Shown: piece by piece, positions 11,271-21,254 of the stretch
How the letters are laid out: each line of letters starts with the position of its first letter
How positions within the stretch are numbered: position 1 is the first letter of the stretch
Assembly: GCA_003427395.1 (NCBI GenBank)
Contig: BFEA01000185.1
Location: 1,871,200 to 1,921,739 of the forward strand
Reading direction: 5' to 3'
DNA from: Chara braunii
Lineage: Eukaryota > Streptophyta > Charophyceae > Charales > Characeae
Length of the DNA: 50,540 nt
The notes under the pieces: model-generated
Seen by the model: only the letters and a program-made list of their open reading frames with translations
Told to the model about the DNA's origin: nothing
The model's database searches: none
Made by a program: the position numbers and the translations under genes

Positions 11271-11408
11271 GTCCAACTGTTAGCCCAACCGGATTGAACC
11301 GGGCGATCAGATCAGCTCCACCAACGACATCGATCTCAGCCAACTCCGGATCTCTCCTAACACGTCGGAGATCGTCCTCCTGCAGCTTCTCCCTTTTACA
11401 CCGCTTCA

Positions 11409-12318
11409 ATGAACCGGCACCGCCTCTCGACCTTCGAGCTTCCTTCTGATCTCCCTATCTTCTGGCAGTCCGCTACAGACCCTTCCCTCTCCTTCTGAAT
11501 CACGCGGATGGACGTACCAATCTTGGACGCGAGCAAGTGGGTGGAGTGGTGACACGCGTACATTGCGATCAGTTTTTGTTTTCTCGATCTGGTATCTCAT
11601 TGGGCCGAGCCGGCAGATAAAGACGAGGAAGAGGAAGTTCCCGATGATGATGTGGAGCTGCTGATCGCCCAAGCCTAGAGGACGGACACAGAGGGGGAGT
11701 TGCTGGGGTTACTCTTTGGAAAGGTGCGCGACGAAAATCTCAAGCAATTACGAACGAAGTGTTGGTGTTCCTAGCACAGCTCGTGAACGATCTACCTCTG
11801 GAGATCCTTTCGCGCTGCGACGAACGGTCCACGACCGCGGCGCTCTCCTGAACCTTGGCCCCACAACTATTGTGGTCCACCTGTACGGAACTCCACGGCG
11901 ATAACATCTACCTTCCTTCGTCGGGTTGATCATCGATGTGACCGATATCACCTTGTGGGATCCGATCATCCGAAGAGTGGAGGTGGGAACGGGAGAAGAA
12001 GAAGAGGAAGAAGCAGAAGAGGAGGAAGAGAGGGAAGACACGAACAAAGAAAAAGAAGACCTAGAGGCCGGATCAGACGACCCGGACTATCGCGAATCGG
12101 AGGAAACCGGGTCGAAAGAAAGTGGATCGGGCAAATCAGGCGACTCTAGCGAGCAGAGTGAGGAGGAAGACGAAGCAGTGGCTCAGAAGAGGCGAGAGAG
12201 GGCAGAAGGAAAGCACCCAGTACAGGAGTCGGACGAGCCAGGCGCGAGGCTGGTGCAAGACGATCCAGCGCACAAACCGGAGTTACCGCAAGAAGAATCC
12301 GGAGCCAGGGACTACTGA
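11409..12318 (+). pseudogene. ORF4, acidic-tailed protein, copy A
   Basis: No known family is recognised. It aligns with 45626-46600 from the first residues (MNRHRLSTF, LPSD) through ILDA-KW, HWAEPAD, the VELL region, DVTD-x(3)-WDP and IRRV. A long Glu/Asp/Ser tail with SDDPDY follows. Stops at 11496, 11551 and 11678 and a frameshift around 11740-11930 break it; the tail frame 11926-12318 is open. The basic end seen in copy B is absent. It lies where some plant Ty3 elements carry an envelope-like ORF, but I see no signal peptide or membrane segment. Confidence 0.65.
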
Positions 12319-12758
12319 CACCCATCTGTGCGACCTTTGTGAGTCTTTTTTGAACTTCTGTTCCAGAGGAAGTGCATGTTATGGATGCAAAGGACATGCA
12401 AAAATTCAGTGTTGAGATGATCATATGCCTTGCACTTAAAACACCACGGACGGAGTTTGTGCACCGTATCTATCTATTACACTCCCCCCCCCATCATAAC
12501 GGGGATGGTGTCATCCAATGAAAAAGGTTGTTCCTTAGGCAAGTGAATTGCCAGCAAGAGATAATCGTCATGCTTTTATCCAACCTGCTGTCGATGCAAG
12601 GGATCAATAATCTTAAATTGTTGACTAGAGTCATGAATAAAAGTTTTTTGCACTTCTATCGGAATATGACGAAACTCTATCCAATTAAAACGTTTCATAA
12701 GTTGTTATCTTCTTTCTTCGGGATAAATCTTTTTCACGAGTGACGGGTATATCCTTAC

Positions 12759-13052
12759 CTGTGTAGCACGACGAACGTGTTCACGCCCCTTCACGTTCGC
12801 GCGAACAGCTCGCGAACATAATTTTTTTCATAAAAAAAATTAAAAAAATCGGTTTTTGATTTCTAACTTATGATTTGATACAAATTTGAACATGACTCTG
12901 AGGCAAAGTTGCTCGTATTGTTATTTTACATAACATATATTCTTTTCGATTTTCTGATAACTTCGTGTTTTTTTGTTTTTTTAATATTTTTTACGTTCGC
13001 GTTCGGACGGTTTTGGGCGCTTGTTCGCGTTCGGGCGAACATGTTCGCGTAC
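12759..13052. mobile_element. hAT-like MITE with 8-bp target duplication
   Basis: ATCCTTAC occurs at 12751-12758 and again at 13053-13060, directly flanking a 294-bp segment. The segment ends are imperfect inverted repeats rich in GTTCGCG / CGCGAAC, and its centre is AT-rich with no ORF. An 8-bp duplication is typical of hAT transposons. It is nonautonomous and would depend on a transposase made elsewhere. Confidence 0.75.
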
Positions 13053-13106
13053 ATCCTTACTTGTGAACTATCCCAAAATATATTTTTCCTTATATCCATC
13101 CGCCGT

Positions 13107-13933
13107 TTATCCCATTAAAAAAAAAAAAAAAGTACCGTGAAAACTGTACACGATACTGGTTGAATAAAAAAAATAAAAAACCACTTTGGGACCATCCTTC
13201 ATGGATTCCAACCTTTTACATATCCATTTGATCTTTTCATTCATTGACCCAAGTGCACTGTCATCATGAAATATCCACTTAGTATCATGTTTAGTATAAA
13301 TCTCATTCCTCTTTTTTAGTTTATTTAATGGAATCCGATATGATTTCATGAGGGTTTTCCTCCCCCCCTTATCGATGATCAACTGCTCAGATGGAAGAAG
13401 AAAAGGGAGAGAAAATACGTCAAGGTTGAACAGTAATTATTCAAAGGAATTTTAAGTTTTTTTCTTAGTGAACCAAGTGGTCCAATGGAGGGTCTCCTAA
13501 TGTTTAATGTTTTGCTTTGCAGCATCTGTTCGACCTTCTGCGTCCATATGAGTGGTGGAGCTTGAGCAGCAACAATCGAAGGACCAACAAAGGGAGTAAG
13601 GAGAACAGAAGGGGATGAGTCGGTCACAAAGACAAATGAACAATCCTTTTGGTTTTCTGCCTTATGTTCTATGTTTTTTTCTGCTCCAGTCAATATTTTG
13701 TCATCAACTTCCTTCATGACAGCATCACCAGGCAATATCGTGCTAATCTTCAGGGCCTGAAGGTGAACCCACTCAGCTGGGAGACAAATTGGACATGAGG
13801 CTGTTACAGAACCTCTGATATTATCAGAACTCTGCTTGCTTCTGTGAGGTGTTAAATTTTGGCTATCAAGCATACATGATGCTGTTGTCGATAACTGTTG
13901 TCGATCCTTCTCCTTTAGTTTGTTAGCGAACAA
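13107..13933 (-). pseudogene. LINE ORF1 fragment (reverse strand)
   Basis: Two adjoining reverse-strand frames (13379-13933 and 13107-13382) are homologous to the ORF1 region of the LINE at 26.9-34.7 kb. Clear matches are the WTQKV / WVEKT region with QSKTLNIRR / QNKMLEVKR, and then DKGGRKTLMKSY / DNGGKRTMIKTY, KWIFHDDSA / NWVFHDDAA and NEKIKWICKRL / NEKVKWINKRL. A frameshift separates the two parts near 13380. ORF1 proteins bind LINE RNA. The fragment has no adjacent ORF2 and is dead. Confidence 0.75.
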
Positions 13934-16440
13934 TGCCCCCTGCCCTAGTCCTGAAATTGTCCTTTCCTACATTCCTAATCTTGAACCCCTACTTCCTCCC
14001 TCGAGATTTGTTGTGTGATTCTCTTCTTACTATTCCCTTTCTGATCACCCATGTTACTCGAGTGAGTGCTATTAATTGGTCTATTGTAGGGTAACAACCC
14101 CAACTGGCAAAAGAGAATATGGCGCATGGTACCTTGATAAAGTCACAAAGAATCTGGTCCACTGTGACACGCTCTTTGATACTCCATCTTCATTTTGTCA
14201 ATAAGAACGAATCCGAAAGGAGGACCAGAATCAGCGGGAAGTTGAAAATTCACCAACTTTCCTCTTACGCAGATCAATATTTCTTTCCTTTGGTTTATTT
14301 AAATCATATAATGATATAACTTATTTAAAAGTTAAAACATGATTAAAATTTAAACCCTTGATGCAACTTTTTATCTAGGTAGCATGGGTTATCTGGCCGA
14401 ATAATCTGGTCGGATTAGCTGGCCGGATGATCGGGGGGTAGGATCATCCGGAAATCCAAATGATTTAAAAAAGGGCCTAAAAAAAGCAAAAAAAAATAAA
14501 AAATAAAAAATGATATTGCGCATGCGAAATACAATAGAACTATGTTCCTATTTCATGAAAAGCTTGATAGGGCCTGAAAGGGTTCAAAGGGATAAGATAG
14601 GGAATAAAGGGGGTTAGAGAGGGGGTGCTTAAATCATTCTGTAATTTTTTGTTTAAATATTATTTTATTGTTCTGTTTTATTTTTTATCTTCATATCTCT
14701 TGAGTAATGAAAGATGACCTCAAGCCAAAAGTTGTTCATATCATTGATATGAACAACATAATTGTTTTTCAGATTTTTTTGATTTTTTTTTTTCGGCAAT
14801 TTTGTTTTTTTTTGTACAGGGCCGGATTTTTCATATCCGGAATTAATACAAAAATTTCATATGGATTGAAAATTACGGATAAAATTGGTCTACCGGATAT
14901 CTTGATTTGCTACTTAGCTTTTTATTATTTTTATTATTTTATGGGGAATACTAAGAAATCAGTTACTTTGTCACTGCACTGACTGAGAGAGAAAAATGGT
15001 CGGGGAAAAAGGAAAAGGGGAAATGTAGGGGGGATGGAGAGTTCAATGCACCGACCTTAGATTTGGCTGTCGGTAATAAGATCCTTGAAGAAGGCTTGTG
15101 GAAACCTTGATATGCATCAATAATCGCACCTCCTAATTGACTCGCTCCTCTTCAAAATTTTGAGAACTTTGAAAACAAGGTTTTCTTTTTGAATTCCCCA
15201 TCAACTATTCCAATCATAAGACTTGACACGCTTCTCACCAAAGATGCTGAAAACATGACGTTGCTGAATATGCTGGAAATTGATGACACCCTCTCGACAC
15301 AACCTCCTTCCTTACTTCCAAAACAAAATTATGTGTCACCTCAGCATCTATAGCGATGTGTCAGCAATATTTTACTTCTCACTCCTCCTCTCCTCCTCCT
15401 CCTCCCCTAACCTCCCCTCACGGTAATGCCGTCCACGAGTCACTTCTTCCTACTTCCCCAATCGCTATAATAAAAGTAAAACTTAACTTCCCTCACACCA
15501 TTGATGAAAAAAACATGCCTAATAATGTCATTGCTCCATGATGATGATTAACGATATGATCGACGATGATTAATTATGACACCCTATTTCCAATTTCCGT
15601 GACACATTTGTCGTCGTACCAATGATTCAGCAATATTTTACTTCCCACTCCTGTTCTCCCCCTCCTCCTCCCCTAACCATCTGACTCAATATTCTAACAC
15701 CCCCTCTTTTGTCAAGTCACTCTTCCTCGAATCATTCTCAGAGTATCGGTAGGTGAACGCGAGAGTGGAGATATATCTGAAAACATCAACTAGTAACAAC
15801 AACATTTGGCAGTCAAGTCACGTTCGCTTGCAGCACTGCCTTCGATCAACCCTCAAACACCGATGACGTTCCTATTTTCAGCATATCATTCGTGGAGGAA
15901 GCGGAACCAGCAGGACTGCCTTCATAGTATTATCATCCACTTTTGATTTAATTACATCCAGACGCTCCCACTTTGTGGCCTTCGAATATTGACGAACATA
16001 CAATGGGAAAAGTCGAATTGTACGCGTTTAACAAGCAGGTCACGTCACTTTACTCGTTGATATGGGGAAAGTGATTCACCGCCTAACAACTTTAGGTTTT
16101 TGTGACACGTCGGGAAACCCTGAATCCAACTTCATTTATTTCCAAGATCCGCAGAGAAACTTTGTGTTACGCATCTCCGGACTTCTTCGCGGTCTCACCA
16201 ATTACTATCACATACTAGCAGACTCAAAGTGCCAATGCATAGCTAGATAGTAGATTGTCATATATACTTTGCCTTTATAAGTACTCTCCGACTAGATCTA
16301 AACAAAGAAATTAAGATATTACATATCGACTCCGGATTCTTCTTCCTAGGTACCCAAACATCGTGTGGTAAAAGCAGAACGTCGATACTAACTTTGATGC
16401 AACTGACATCGAACTTGTGACCAATCAGCAATGAAAAGTC
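13934..16440. other. AT-rich intergenic DNA with a 52-bp direct repeat
   Basis: No coding motif was recognised. TCAGCAATATTTTACTTC followed by a C/T-rich run occurs at 15361-15413 and again at 15627-15678. Homopolymer A and T runs are common around 14.4-14.9 kb. Otherwise I see nothing here. Confidence 0.5.
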
Positions 16441-18240
16441 AATGTTATACTTGTGGTTTCACACCTGCACGTGATTGGGGTGTAGCCAGCTCTCCTTCAC
16501 GTAAAAGACAGGAGCACTCCTCACCTCTTATGAATCACACACCCACTTGATAACCACAACAGTACAATCATCCATATTTCGAGACAAAGACTTCACTCTG
16601 CTGTACTCACCAACATTGACCGAAGTAAATGCTGCCAGAGTGGATGTATCCAAAAAAAGTTGTGAGAGACGACATCACCTTAAGTTTTAATAATACCGAC
16701 AAGAAGCCAATGCCACTCACTCAGTTTCACACCTCCACATGCATGCGCCCTAACCAGCTCTTATTCTCGAACGTTCCTTAGCTCTTATGAATGCCATGCC
16801 CGCTTGATGATCACGAACAACTATGGTGTCACTTGACTGCAAAGCAACGACAAGTCAATGCCTCTGACTTGCTATCACGCCTCCACGTGACTGAACCAAC
16901 GAGTCAACAAGGCCTCATTTCGCAGTATACCATGACTCCATGAGTATTGACAGAAGTGAAAGCTATGGAGGAACCTCTACGGTTGGTCCGGACCTTGGGG
17001 GGGTTCTTGTCCAGCTTACCCCGTTCTCGCTTCGAAATACACACATGATGCTGCCTATACATATCGATACATTGACTCACAGAGCACACACAGCCTTCGG
17101 GTATATTATAAGGCTTAGACCCTAGGGTAAGGGCAGGACGGAAATAAGTCGCTTCGGCGCCTACGGTGTCTGGACCTAGGGTCTACAGTCTCTTGGGGTG
17201 ACTGGGGGGATCTAGTCACTGGGTGAGGTCTAGTATCTGCAGTAGGTACAGGTAAGGGTCTCCGGAGTCCCCCTGATATTCGAGCTTAACCCGTTCTCGG
17301 TTCGAAATACAGACATGATGCTGCCTATACATCTTGATACATTGATTCACAGAGCACACAGCCTTCGGGCATATTATAAGGCTTAGACACTAGGGTAAGG
17401 GCAGGACAGAAATAAGTCGCTTCGGCCCCTACGGTGTCTGGACCTAGGATCTAGAGTCTCTTGGGGTGACCGAGGGGGTCTAAGGTAAGGGTTGCCGGAG
17501 TCCCGCCTGATATTCGGATAGAACTGTCTGGTGGCTATATCAGGCTTAGACCCTAGGGGAAGGGCAGGACGGAAATAAGTCGCTTCGGCGCCTACGCTGT
17601 CTGAACTTAGGGTCTAGAGTCTCTTGGGGCCTGTAGTAGATTGTCTGGGCCTGGCATACGAAGTTCCCATTCGACAAGGCTCGTTGGTAGGGTAATGGTC
17701 GTGAGTGCTGGTCACACTGAGGTAGGATAGTGGGATAGGGGGTGCGCTAGGAGCATTGGTGGAAGGATGGGATGGGAGGTGGTCCCATATTCCAGGACAC
17801 CCGCGGCCTACTACTCCACGTGATCACTGTGTACTCAGTGACTGGCCTCTACAACACCATGGACTTAAAAAAAAAAAAAAAAAAAAAAAAAAACCGTGAC
17901 CACGCAGCAACTAGAAGACAGTGCCAGTCACTTGGTTTCACCCCTCCACGTGACTGAGCCCTCAGCCCTATTCTCGAAAAGACATTTGAACATTCCTTAC
18001 CTCTTATGATTGCCATGCCCGCTTGATGATCATGACACTACGTTCGCCCACACTTCGAATCAAGAAGGCCTCACTCCGCTGTACACCATCAGCATCGACC
18101 GACGTAGACGCTGTAAAAGTCGACATCACCTTCTAACAATAGGGATGACAATGGTGTCACTGTCGCGGAACACGTGACTGCGAAGCAACGACAAGTCAAT
18201 GCCTCCCACTTGCTATCGGGCCTCCACGTGTCTGAACCAA
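16440..18240. repeat. Three diverged copies of a roughly 250-300 bp repeat
   Basis: Units at about 16450-16720, 16717-16950 and 17925-18240 share TTTCACxCCTCCACGTGA near one end, then CTCTTATGA followed by GCCCGCTTGATGATCA. The second and third also share GCAACGACAAGTCAATGCCT and a CCACGTG box. The first two are adjacent; the third is separated by the 268-bp tandem repeat and a 27-base A run at 17867-17893. They may be noncoding parts of the Harbinger-like element next door, but this is not shown. Confidence 0.6.
17017..17628. repeat. Tandem repeat, period 268 bp, two copies plus a partial third
   Basis: Unit 1 starts at 17017 and unit 2 at 17285. Shared landmarks are CGTTCTCG followed by TTCGAAATACA, ATGATGCTGCCTATACAT, GGCTTAGACCCTAGGG and AAATAAGTCGCTTCGGC. 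A third partial copy (17543-17628) covers only the second half of the unit. No ORF is conserved across the units. Confidence 0.8.
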
Positions 18241-18297
18241 AAACCACGTCAGCCTGTAGCTTGGTTGGTCCAAGTAGCTCTGCAACACGCACGTATG

Positions 18298-18660
18298 TCA
18301 AGCGCCCAGCGCCTCCCCCCTCCCTATCGGAAGAGACTCCGGGGTGTGCTCATGCTTGCGATCGGAGTAATTCTCGCTTGGCTCCTTCGCCGGTTTGTCG
18401 ACGTCGATATGTGTGCAATCCACACATCCATAGCAGTTGGGGAAACCCTTGCCCGCAAAAGCGTGCAGGACGAGCTGCCTTTGCAGCCCTTCGGGCCATG
18501 AGATCTTTTTCGAATACGCCTTCAAAAGCGTCGTGGTGACGTTCTTCACGGCCACCAACCCCAAAGCTTGGCTAATCCCGAACGCACACATGTTGTTTTC
18601 ATACGTTTCTTCGCTCGCCCAACCGTAAGGGGTGTACCGAGGCCCTTAGGCTGCTGTGTA
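18298..18660 (-). pseudogene. PIF/Harbinger transposase fragment (DDE_4 family)
   Basis: The reverse-strand frame holds GFPNCYGCVDCTHI followed by a KPAKEP-x(2)-NYSDRKHEH block. This is the hallmark around the first catalytic Asp of HARBI1-like DDE transposases (usually GFPNxxGxIDGTHI, then NRK). Upstream the frame reads SEETYENN and LLKAYSKK, compatible with the helical part before the catalytic core. The second Asp, the Glu and the Myb-like partner are not seen; below 18298 the frame degenerates. It is a short dead fragment of a cut-and-paste transposon. Confidence 0.75.
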
Positions 18661-18754
18661 GCTCTACCTGTCAAATTCTTTCTTTATAAGTGGGCCCTGC
18701 AGCTTGCTGTCATTACAGTCACACCTCTGTTCAAACAAACAACTACAATGTTCA

Positions 18755-18807
18755 GGGATGCTGGACCCGCTTTCCGGCGGGTGCTGCTCCCCACCAATAC
18801 ATGGAGC
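18755..18807 (+). repeat. LINE 3'-tail twin hairpin, copy 1
   Basis: Stem 1 is GCTGGA / TCCGGC with a 7-base loop (one T.G wobble). Stem 2 is GCTCC / GGAGC around the conserved CCACCAAT loop. Poly-A lies further on at 19031-19055, after a foldback element. Confidence 0.75.
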
Positions 18808-18847
18808 CTCCCGAGGAGTTATACTTGCACTATGGGGCACCACCTCC

Positions 18848-19030
18848 CGGGGAGGTCACAAAAACGAAACTGTTCGCAATGGGGCAAGACACAGTTCGCA
18901 ATTGCATTTCGGGCACCCTACCTGGACAGAAAGCTGGGTTGTATACATTGCCTGAACTGCAATTCGAAACTGTATCTTGGCCCATAGTGCAATTATAACT
19001 CGTTTGTGTGACTTCCGTGTAGTTTCCCCT
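18848..19030. mobile_element. Foldback (MITE-like) element B1
   Basis: The left half (from GGTCACAAAAACGA near 18854) and the reverse complement of the right half (AGTCACACAAACGAG) are similar over about 70 bases: the CAATGGGGCAAGACACAG / CTATGGGCCAAGATACAG pair, then CGAATTGCAGTTC-like sequence near the centre. The middle holds GGGTTGTATACATTGC. There is no ORF. A related partial arm precedes it at 18814-18842. It borders the A-run and N gap at 19031-19072. Confidence 0.7.
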
Positions 19031-19055
19031 AAAAAAAAAAAAAAAAAAAAAAAAA

Positions 19056-19072
19056 NNNNNNNNNNNNNNNNN
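19056..19072. other. Assembly gap (17 Ns)
   Basis: Seventeen unknown bases follow a 25-base A run, so the true A-run length and the join across this point are uncertain. Confidence 0.99.
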
Positions 19073-19218
19073 GACAGCTCTCCAAGCTCCAAGTTAAAAG
19101 CTCTATGACAGGACACGTCAAATTAAAAAAAAAAAGAAAAAAAAAAAGGAATGTTGCCAAGGAGCAGCAGCAGACCCAGGGTCACATCCACCCGGGAACA
19201 TGGGCCCAGGAGGAAGGT

Positions 19219-19341
19219 CTATAAGGGTGATGAAATAGGGAGTCTCAGGACGGAATCATACCTGTCTCTTATACACATCTAGATGTGTATAAGAGACAGC
19301 TATAAGGGTGATGAAATAGGGAGTCTCAGGACGGAATCATA
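19219..19341. other. Nextera mate-pair junction adapter flanked by a 42-bp duplication
   Basis: 19262-19280 reads CTGTCTCTTATACACATCT and 19281-19299 is its exact reverse complement. This 38-base unit is the Tn5 mosaic-end junction adapter of Nextera mate-pair libraries. The same 42 bases lie on both sides (19219-19260 and 19300-19341). This is an untrimmed sequencing artefact and an assembly fault, not genomic DNA. Confidence 0.97.
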
Positions 19342-19462
19342 AAGGGTTACGAACGGAGACCTGTAGCAGGGAACTAGCGGACAGCAGAAAGGCAGTCGAT
19401 CCCCTCTAATCAATGCTGGTCCGCACATCCATGCATGTAGAAGCTCCCCCTCTGTGTAAAAT

Positions 19463-19520
19463 GGGACACTGGACCCAATTTCCAGCAGGTGCAGCTCCCC
19501 ACCAATAAGACTGTAGCTGT
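19463..19520 (+). repeat. LINE 3'-tail twin hairpin, copy 2
   Basis: Reads GGGACACTGGACCC... with stem 1 CTGGA / TCCAG (outer pair A.C). The CCCCACCAAT loop is kept, but the normal stem 2 is not; CAGCT / AGCTG could pair instead. The 3' box GGCTGCTCTTATCGCC follows at about 19546-19561. No A-run follows. Confidence 0.7.
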
Positions 19521-19759
19521 CAACATAGGAGGTCCACTGTTGGGGGCTGCTCTTATCGCCGCTGACAGTCAACCTCCAGACAAGGCTTCTATTGAACCGC
19601 CATTAGCTTTTACAAGCAAAGTCTAAATTGAAAATAAACCATATTCCTCATTCTCCAGAGGCCGGGCACCACTGGACCAAAATGATCTGGAGGTGCCAGC
19701 CAAAACAAAAGAAAAAAGGTTGCGCTGGTGCTTCGGCAAAGCTTGGCCTGCAGTTCCTT

Positions 19760-19906
19760 TTTTTTTTTTTTTTTTTTTTGAAACTTCTTATTTGGGAAAC
19801 CTACTTAACGAGGTGATAAGAGCATCCCCGGTAAGTAGGTCCCGGTGTCGAAGGCTCCATCTATTGGTGGGGAGCTACGCCTGCTGGAAATCGGGTCCAG
19901 CGTCCC
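19760..19906 (-). repeat. LINE 3'-tail twin hairpin with A-tail, copy 3
   Basis: On the reverse strand: stem 1 GCTGGA / TCCAGC, the CCACCAAT loop, then the 3' box GGGGATGCTCTTATCACC, ending in an A-run (T-run at about 19760-19778 on the + strand). A complete tail without recognisable ORF2, as expected of a severely 5'-truncated LINE. Confidence 0.8.
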
Positions 19907-19929
19907 TGTACAATGATGTGAATATATCT

Positions 19930-20164
19930 GCTGGAAATCAGGTCCAGTGTCCCTATGCAGAGGTGTGTTGATATCACTACTTGGCTATGTATGTCTTATG
20001 ACTCTTATCGATCAGACAGAACCCTAACCCTTTTTGGGTGTGTAACAGCTGGAAATCGGGTTCAGCGTCCCTATACGGTGATGTGAGGACATGTCATTCT
20101 ACCAGGACACGAAAACCTAACACAGATGTGATGTGTATGAGCTGGAAATCAGGACCAGCATCCC
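19930..20164 (-). repeat. Three solitary stem-1 hairpins (19930-19953, 20048-20071, 20141-20164)
   Basis: Each reads on the reverse strand GGGA(C/T)(G/A)CTG... then GATTTCCAGC, i.e. only the first hairpin of the LINE tail. Second hairpin, 3' box and A-tail are missing. A fourth full copy lies just before them (19853-19906), so four stem-1 motifs sit within about 310 bases, all on the same strand. Confidence 0.7.
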
Positions 20165-20699
20165 TATTGTGTGTTCGCACATCAACCTATATCTTCAGAA
20201 AAGAGCCGAGGCATTGATTACTTCCCTGCGTAAGGAAAGTATTAACCTCCAGCCCAAAACGCATGTTTATCAATCCCCCAACAAAGAAGTCAAAGCAAAG
20301 CACGGAACCCTAAACTACCCACCTCCCCTTGGGGGCCATCATCAAAACATGCCTACCTTATATTTATCAATCAAAATATGTTGTGCATGGGAAAACCCCT
20401 AAACCTCCTTATGAACCATATCAGCCATATCTCCACCATCACGCCGAGTAGAGGCTGATCGCCCTTCTTGATTGGAATTGCGGCTCGGGAATTTCAATCC
20501 CTTCTACTATCCTACCCCCTCCCTGAGCCGGGCAACAAGAAGCAATTCCATATCAAGATTTGAGTGGGGAAGAATAGAACTACACACTGACTTTGTTTCA
20601 GCCCCAATCCCCTTCCCACTGTCCATGTCAGATCCCGGCATCTCACTCACCATTCTGATGATGAAATTGGTTGCGCGGTCACTGCTGCCAGTCCCGCTT

Positions 20700-20925
20700 T
20701 TACCGTGGTCATCGTTGTTGTTTTTGTTGTTGTTGTTGTTGTCCTTGTTGTTGGTTTTACCGTCGTCCCCGGCCACCCTGTCGTTGTTGAAGCTGTTGTT
20801 GTCATTTTTGTTATTGTTGTTGTCGTTGTAGTTGTTGTTGTTGATGCGGTCGCCGTTGTTGTTGTCGCTGTGGCCATTGTTGCTGTCGTTGTTGTTGTCG
20901 TCGTTGTTGTTGTCATTGTTGTTAC

Positions 20926-20960
<35 letters not shown>

Positions 20961-20978
20961 TTTTTTTTTTTTTTTTTG
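20700..20978. repeat. Degenerate (GTT)n microsatellite and T-run
   Basis: About 260 bases of GTT triplets with GTC/GTA/GTG variants, ending in an 18-base T run. Long poly-Thr, poly-Val and poly-Leu frames across it are translations of the repeat, not genes. Confidence 0.95.
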
Positions 20979-20985
20979 ATTTCTT

Positions 20986-21043
20986 GTATCTTGGCCCATA
21001 CTGCAATTATAACTCATTTTTGTGACTACCGCCTAGTTTCCCC
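20986..21043. mobile_element. Foldback element B4 (one arm only)
   Basis: Matches the right arm of B1 and B3: GTATCTTGGCCCATACTGC, then ATTATAACTCATTTTTGTGAC and the terminal TAGTTTCCCC. The rest of the element is missing; the left side is the (GTT)n/T-run. Confidence 0.7.
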
Positions 21044-21156
21044 TTCTTTTTTTTTGGAAAAGAGACCGGGGTTCCTATTAGGAGAGGTGGTATGAGCACC
21101 CCGTTTTTTTTACTTTTTTTTTTTTTTTTCTTCCTCTTTTTTTCTTTTTTAAGACT

Positions 21157-21254
21157 CTGCAGAGGTGATATGAGCATCCCCTCCTAGTAGGTCTTCCAGT
21201 TGCTCCGTCTATTGGTGGGGAGCTGCACCTGCTGGGAACCAGGTCCAGCGTCCC
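21157..21254 (-). repeat. LINE 3'-tail twin hairpin, copy 4
   Basis: Reverse strand: stem 1 GCTGG / CCAGC, stem 2 GCTCC / GGAGC, the 3' box GGGGATGCTCATATCACC, then CTGCAGAGTCTTA and an A-rich run (T-rich 21104-21151 on the + strand). The CTGCAGAGTCTTA ending is shared with the copy at 22879-22931. Confidence 0.8.

Larger units (their letters stand above)
1..12318 (+). mobile_element. Ty3/gypsy-like LTR retrotransposon, copy A (decayed, interrupted)
   Basis: The order is LTR end, PBS, gag, [unrelated 4.3 kb], protease-RT linker, RT, RNase H, PHD-like finger, integrase, ORF3 and ORF4, which is gypsy order (RT before integrase). The left end lies outside the window. No matching 3' LTR was found after 12318, where the sequence passes into AT-rich DNA and a MITE. 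Every coding block aligns with copy B at about 37.1-48.1 kb, so the two belong to one family. The roughly 1 kb between the gag end and the protease end seen in copy B is missing here and replaced by 2690-6990. Stops and frameshifts throughout make it non-autonomous. Confidence 0.9.

Noticed and set aside
12300-12415. Zinc-knuckle-like CYGCKGHAKIQC at the end of a frame
   Set aside because: Spacing is wrong (two residues between the second Cys and His), and it lies in a different frame from ORF4 with no supporting copy.
19262-19299. Tn5/IS50-like inverted repeat
   Set aside because: The sequence is exactly the engineered mosaic end joined to its reverse complement, i.e. a sequencing adapter, with no transposase nearby.
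20647-21095. Long poly-Thr, poly-Val and poly-Leu frames
   Set aside because: They are translations of the (GTT)n repeat in three frames.
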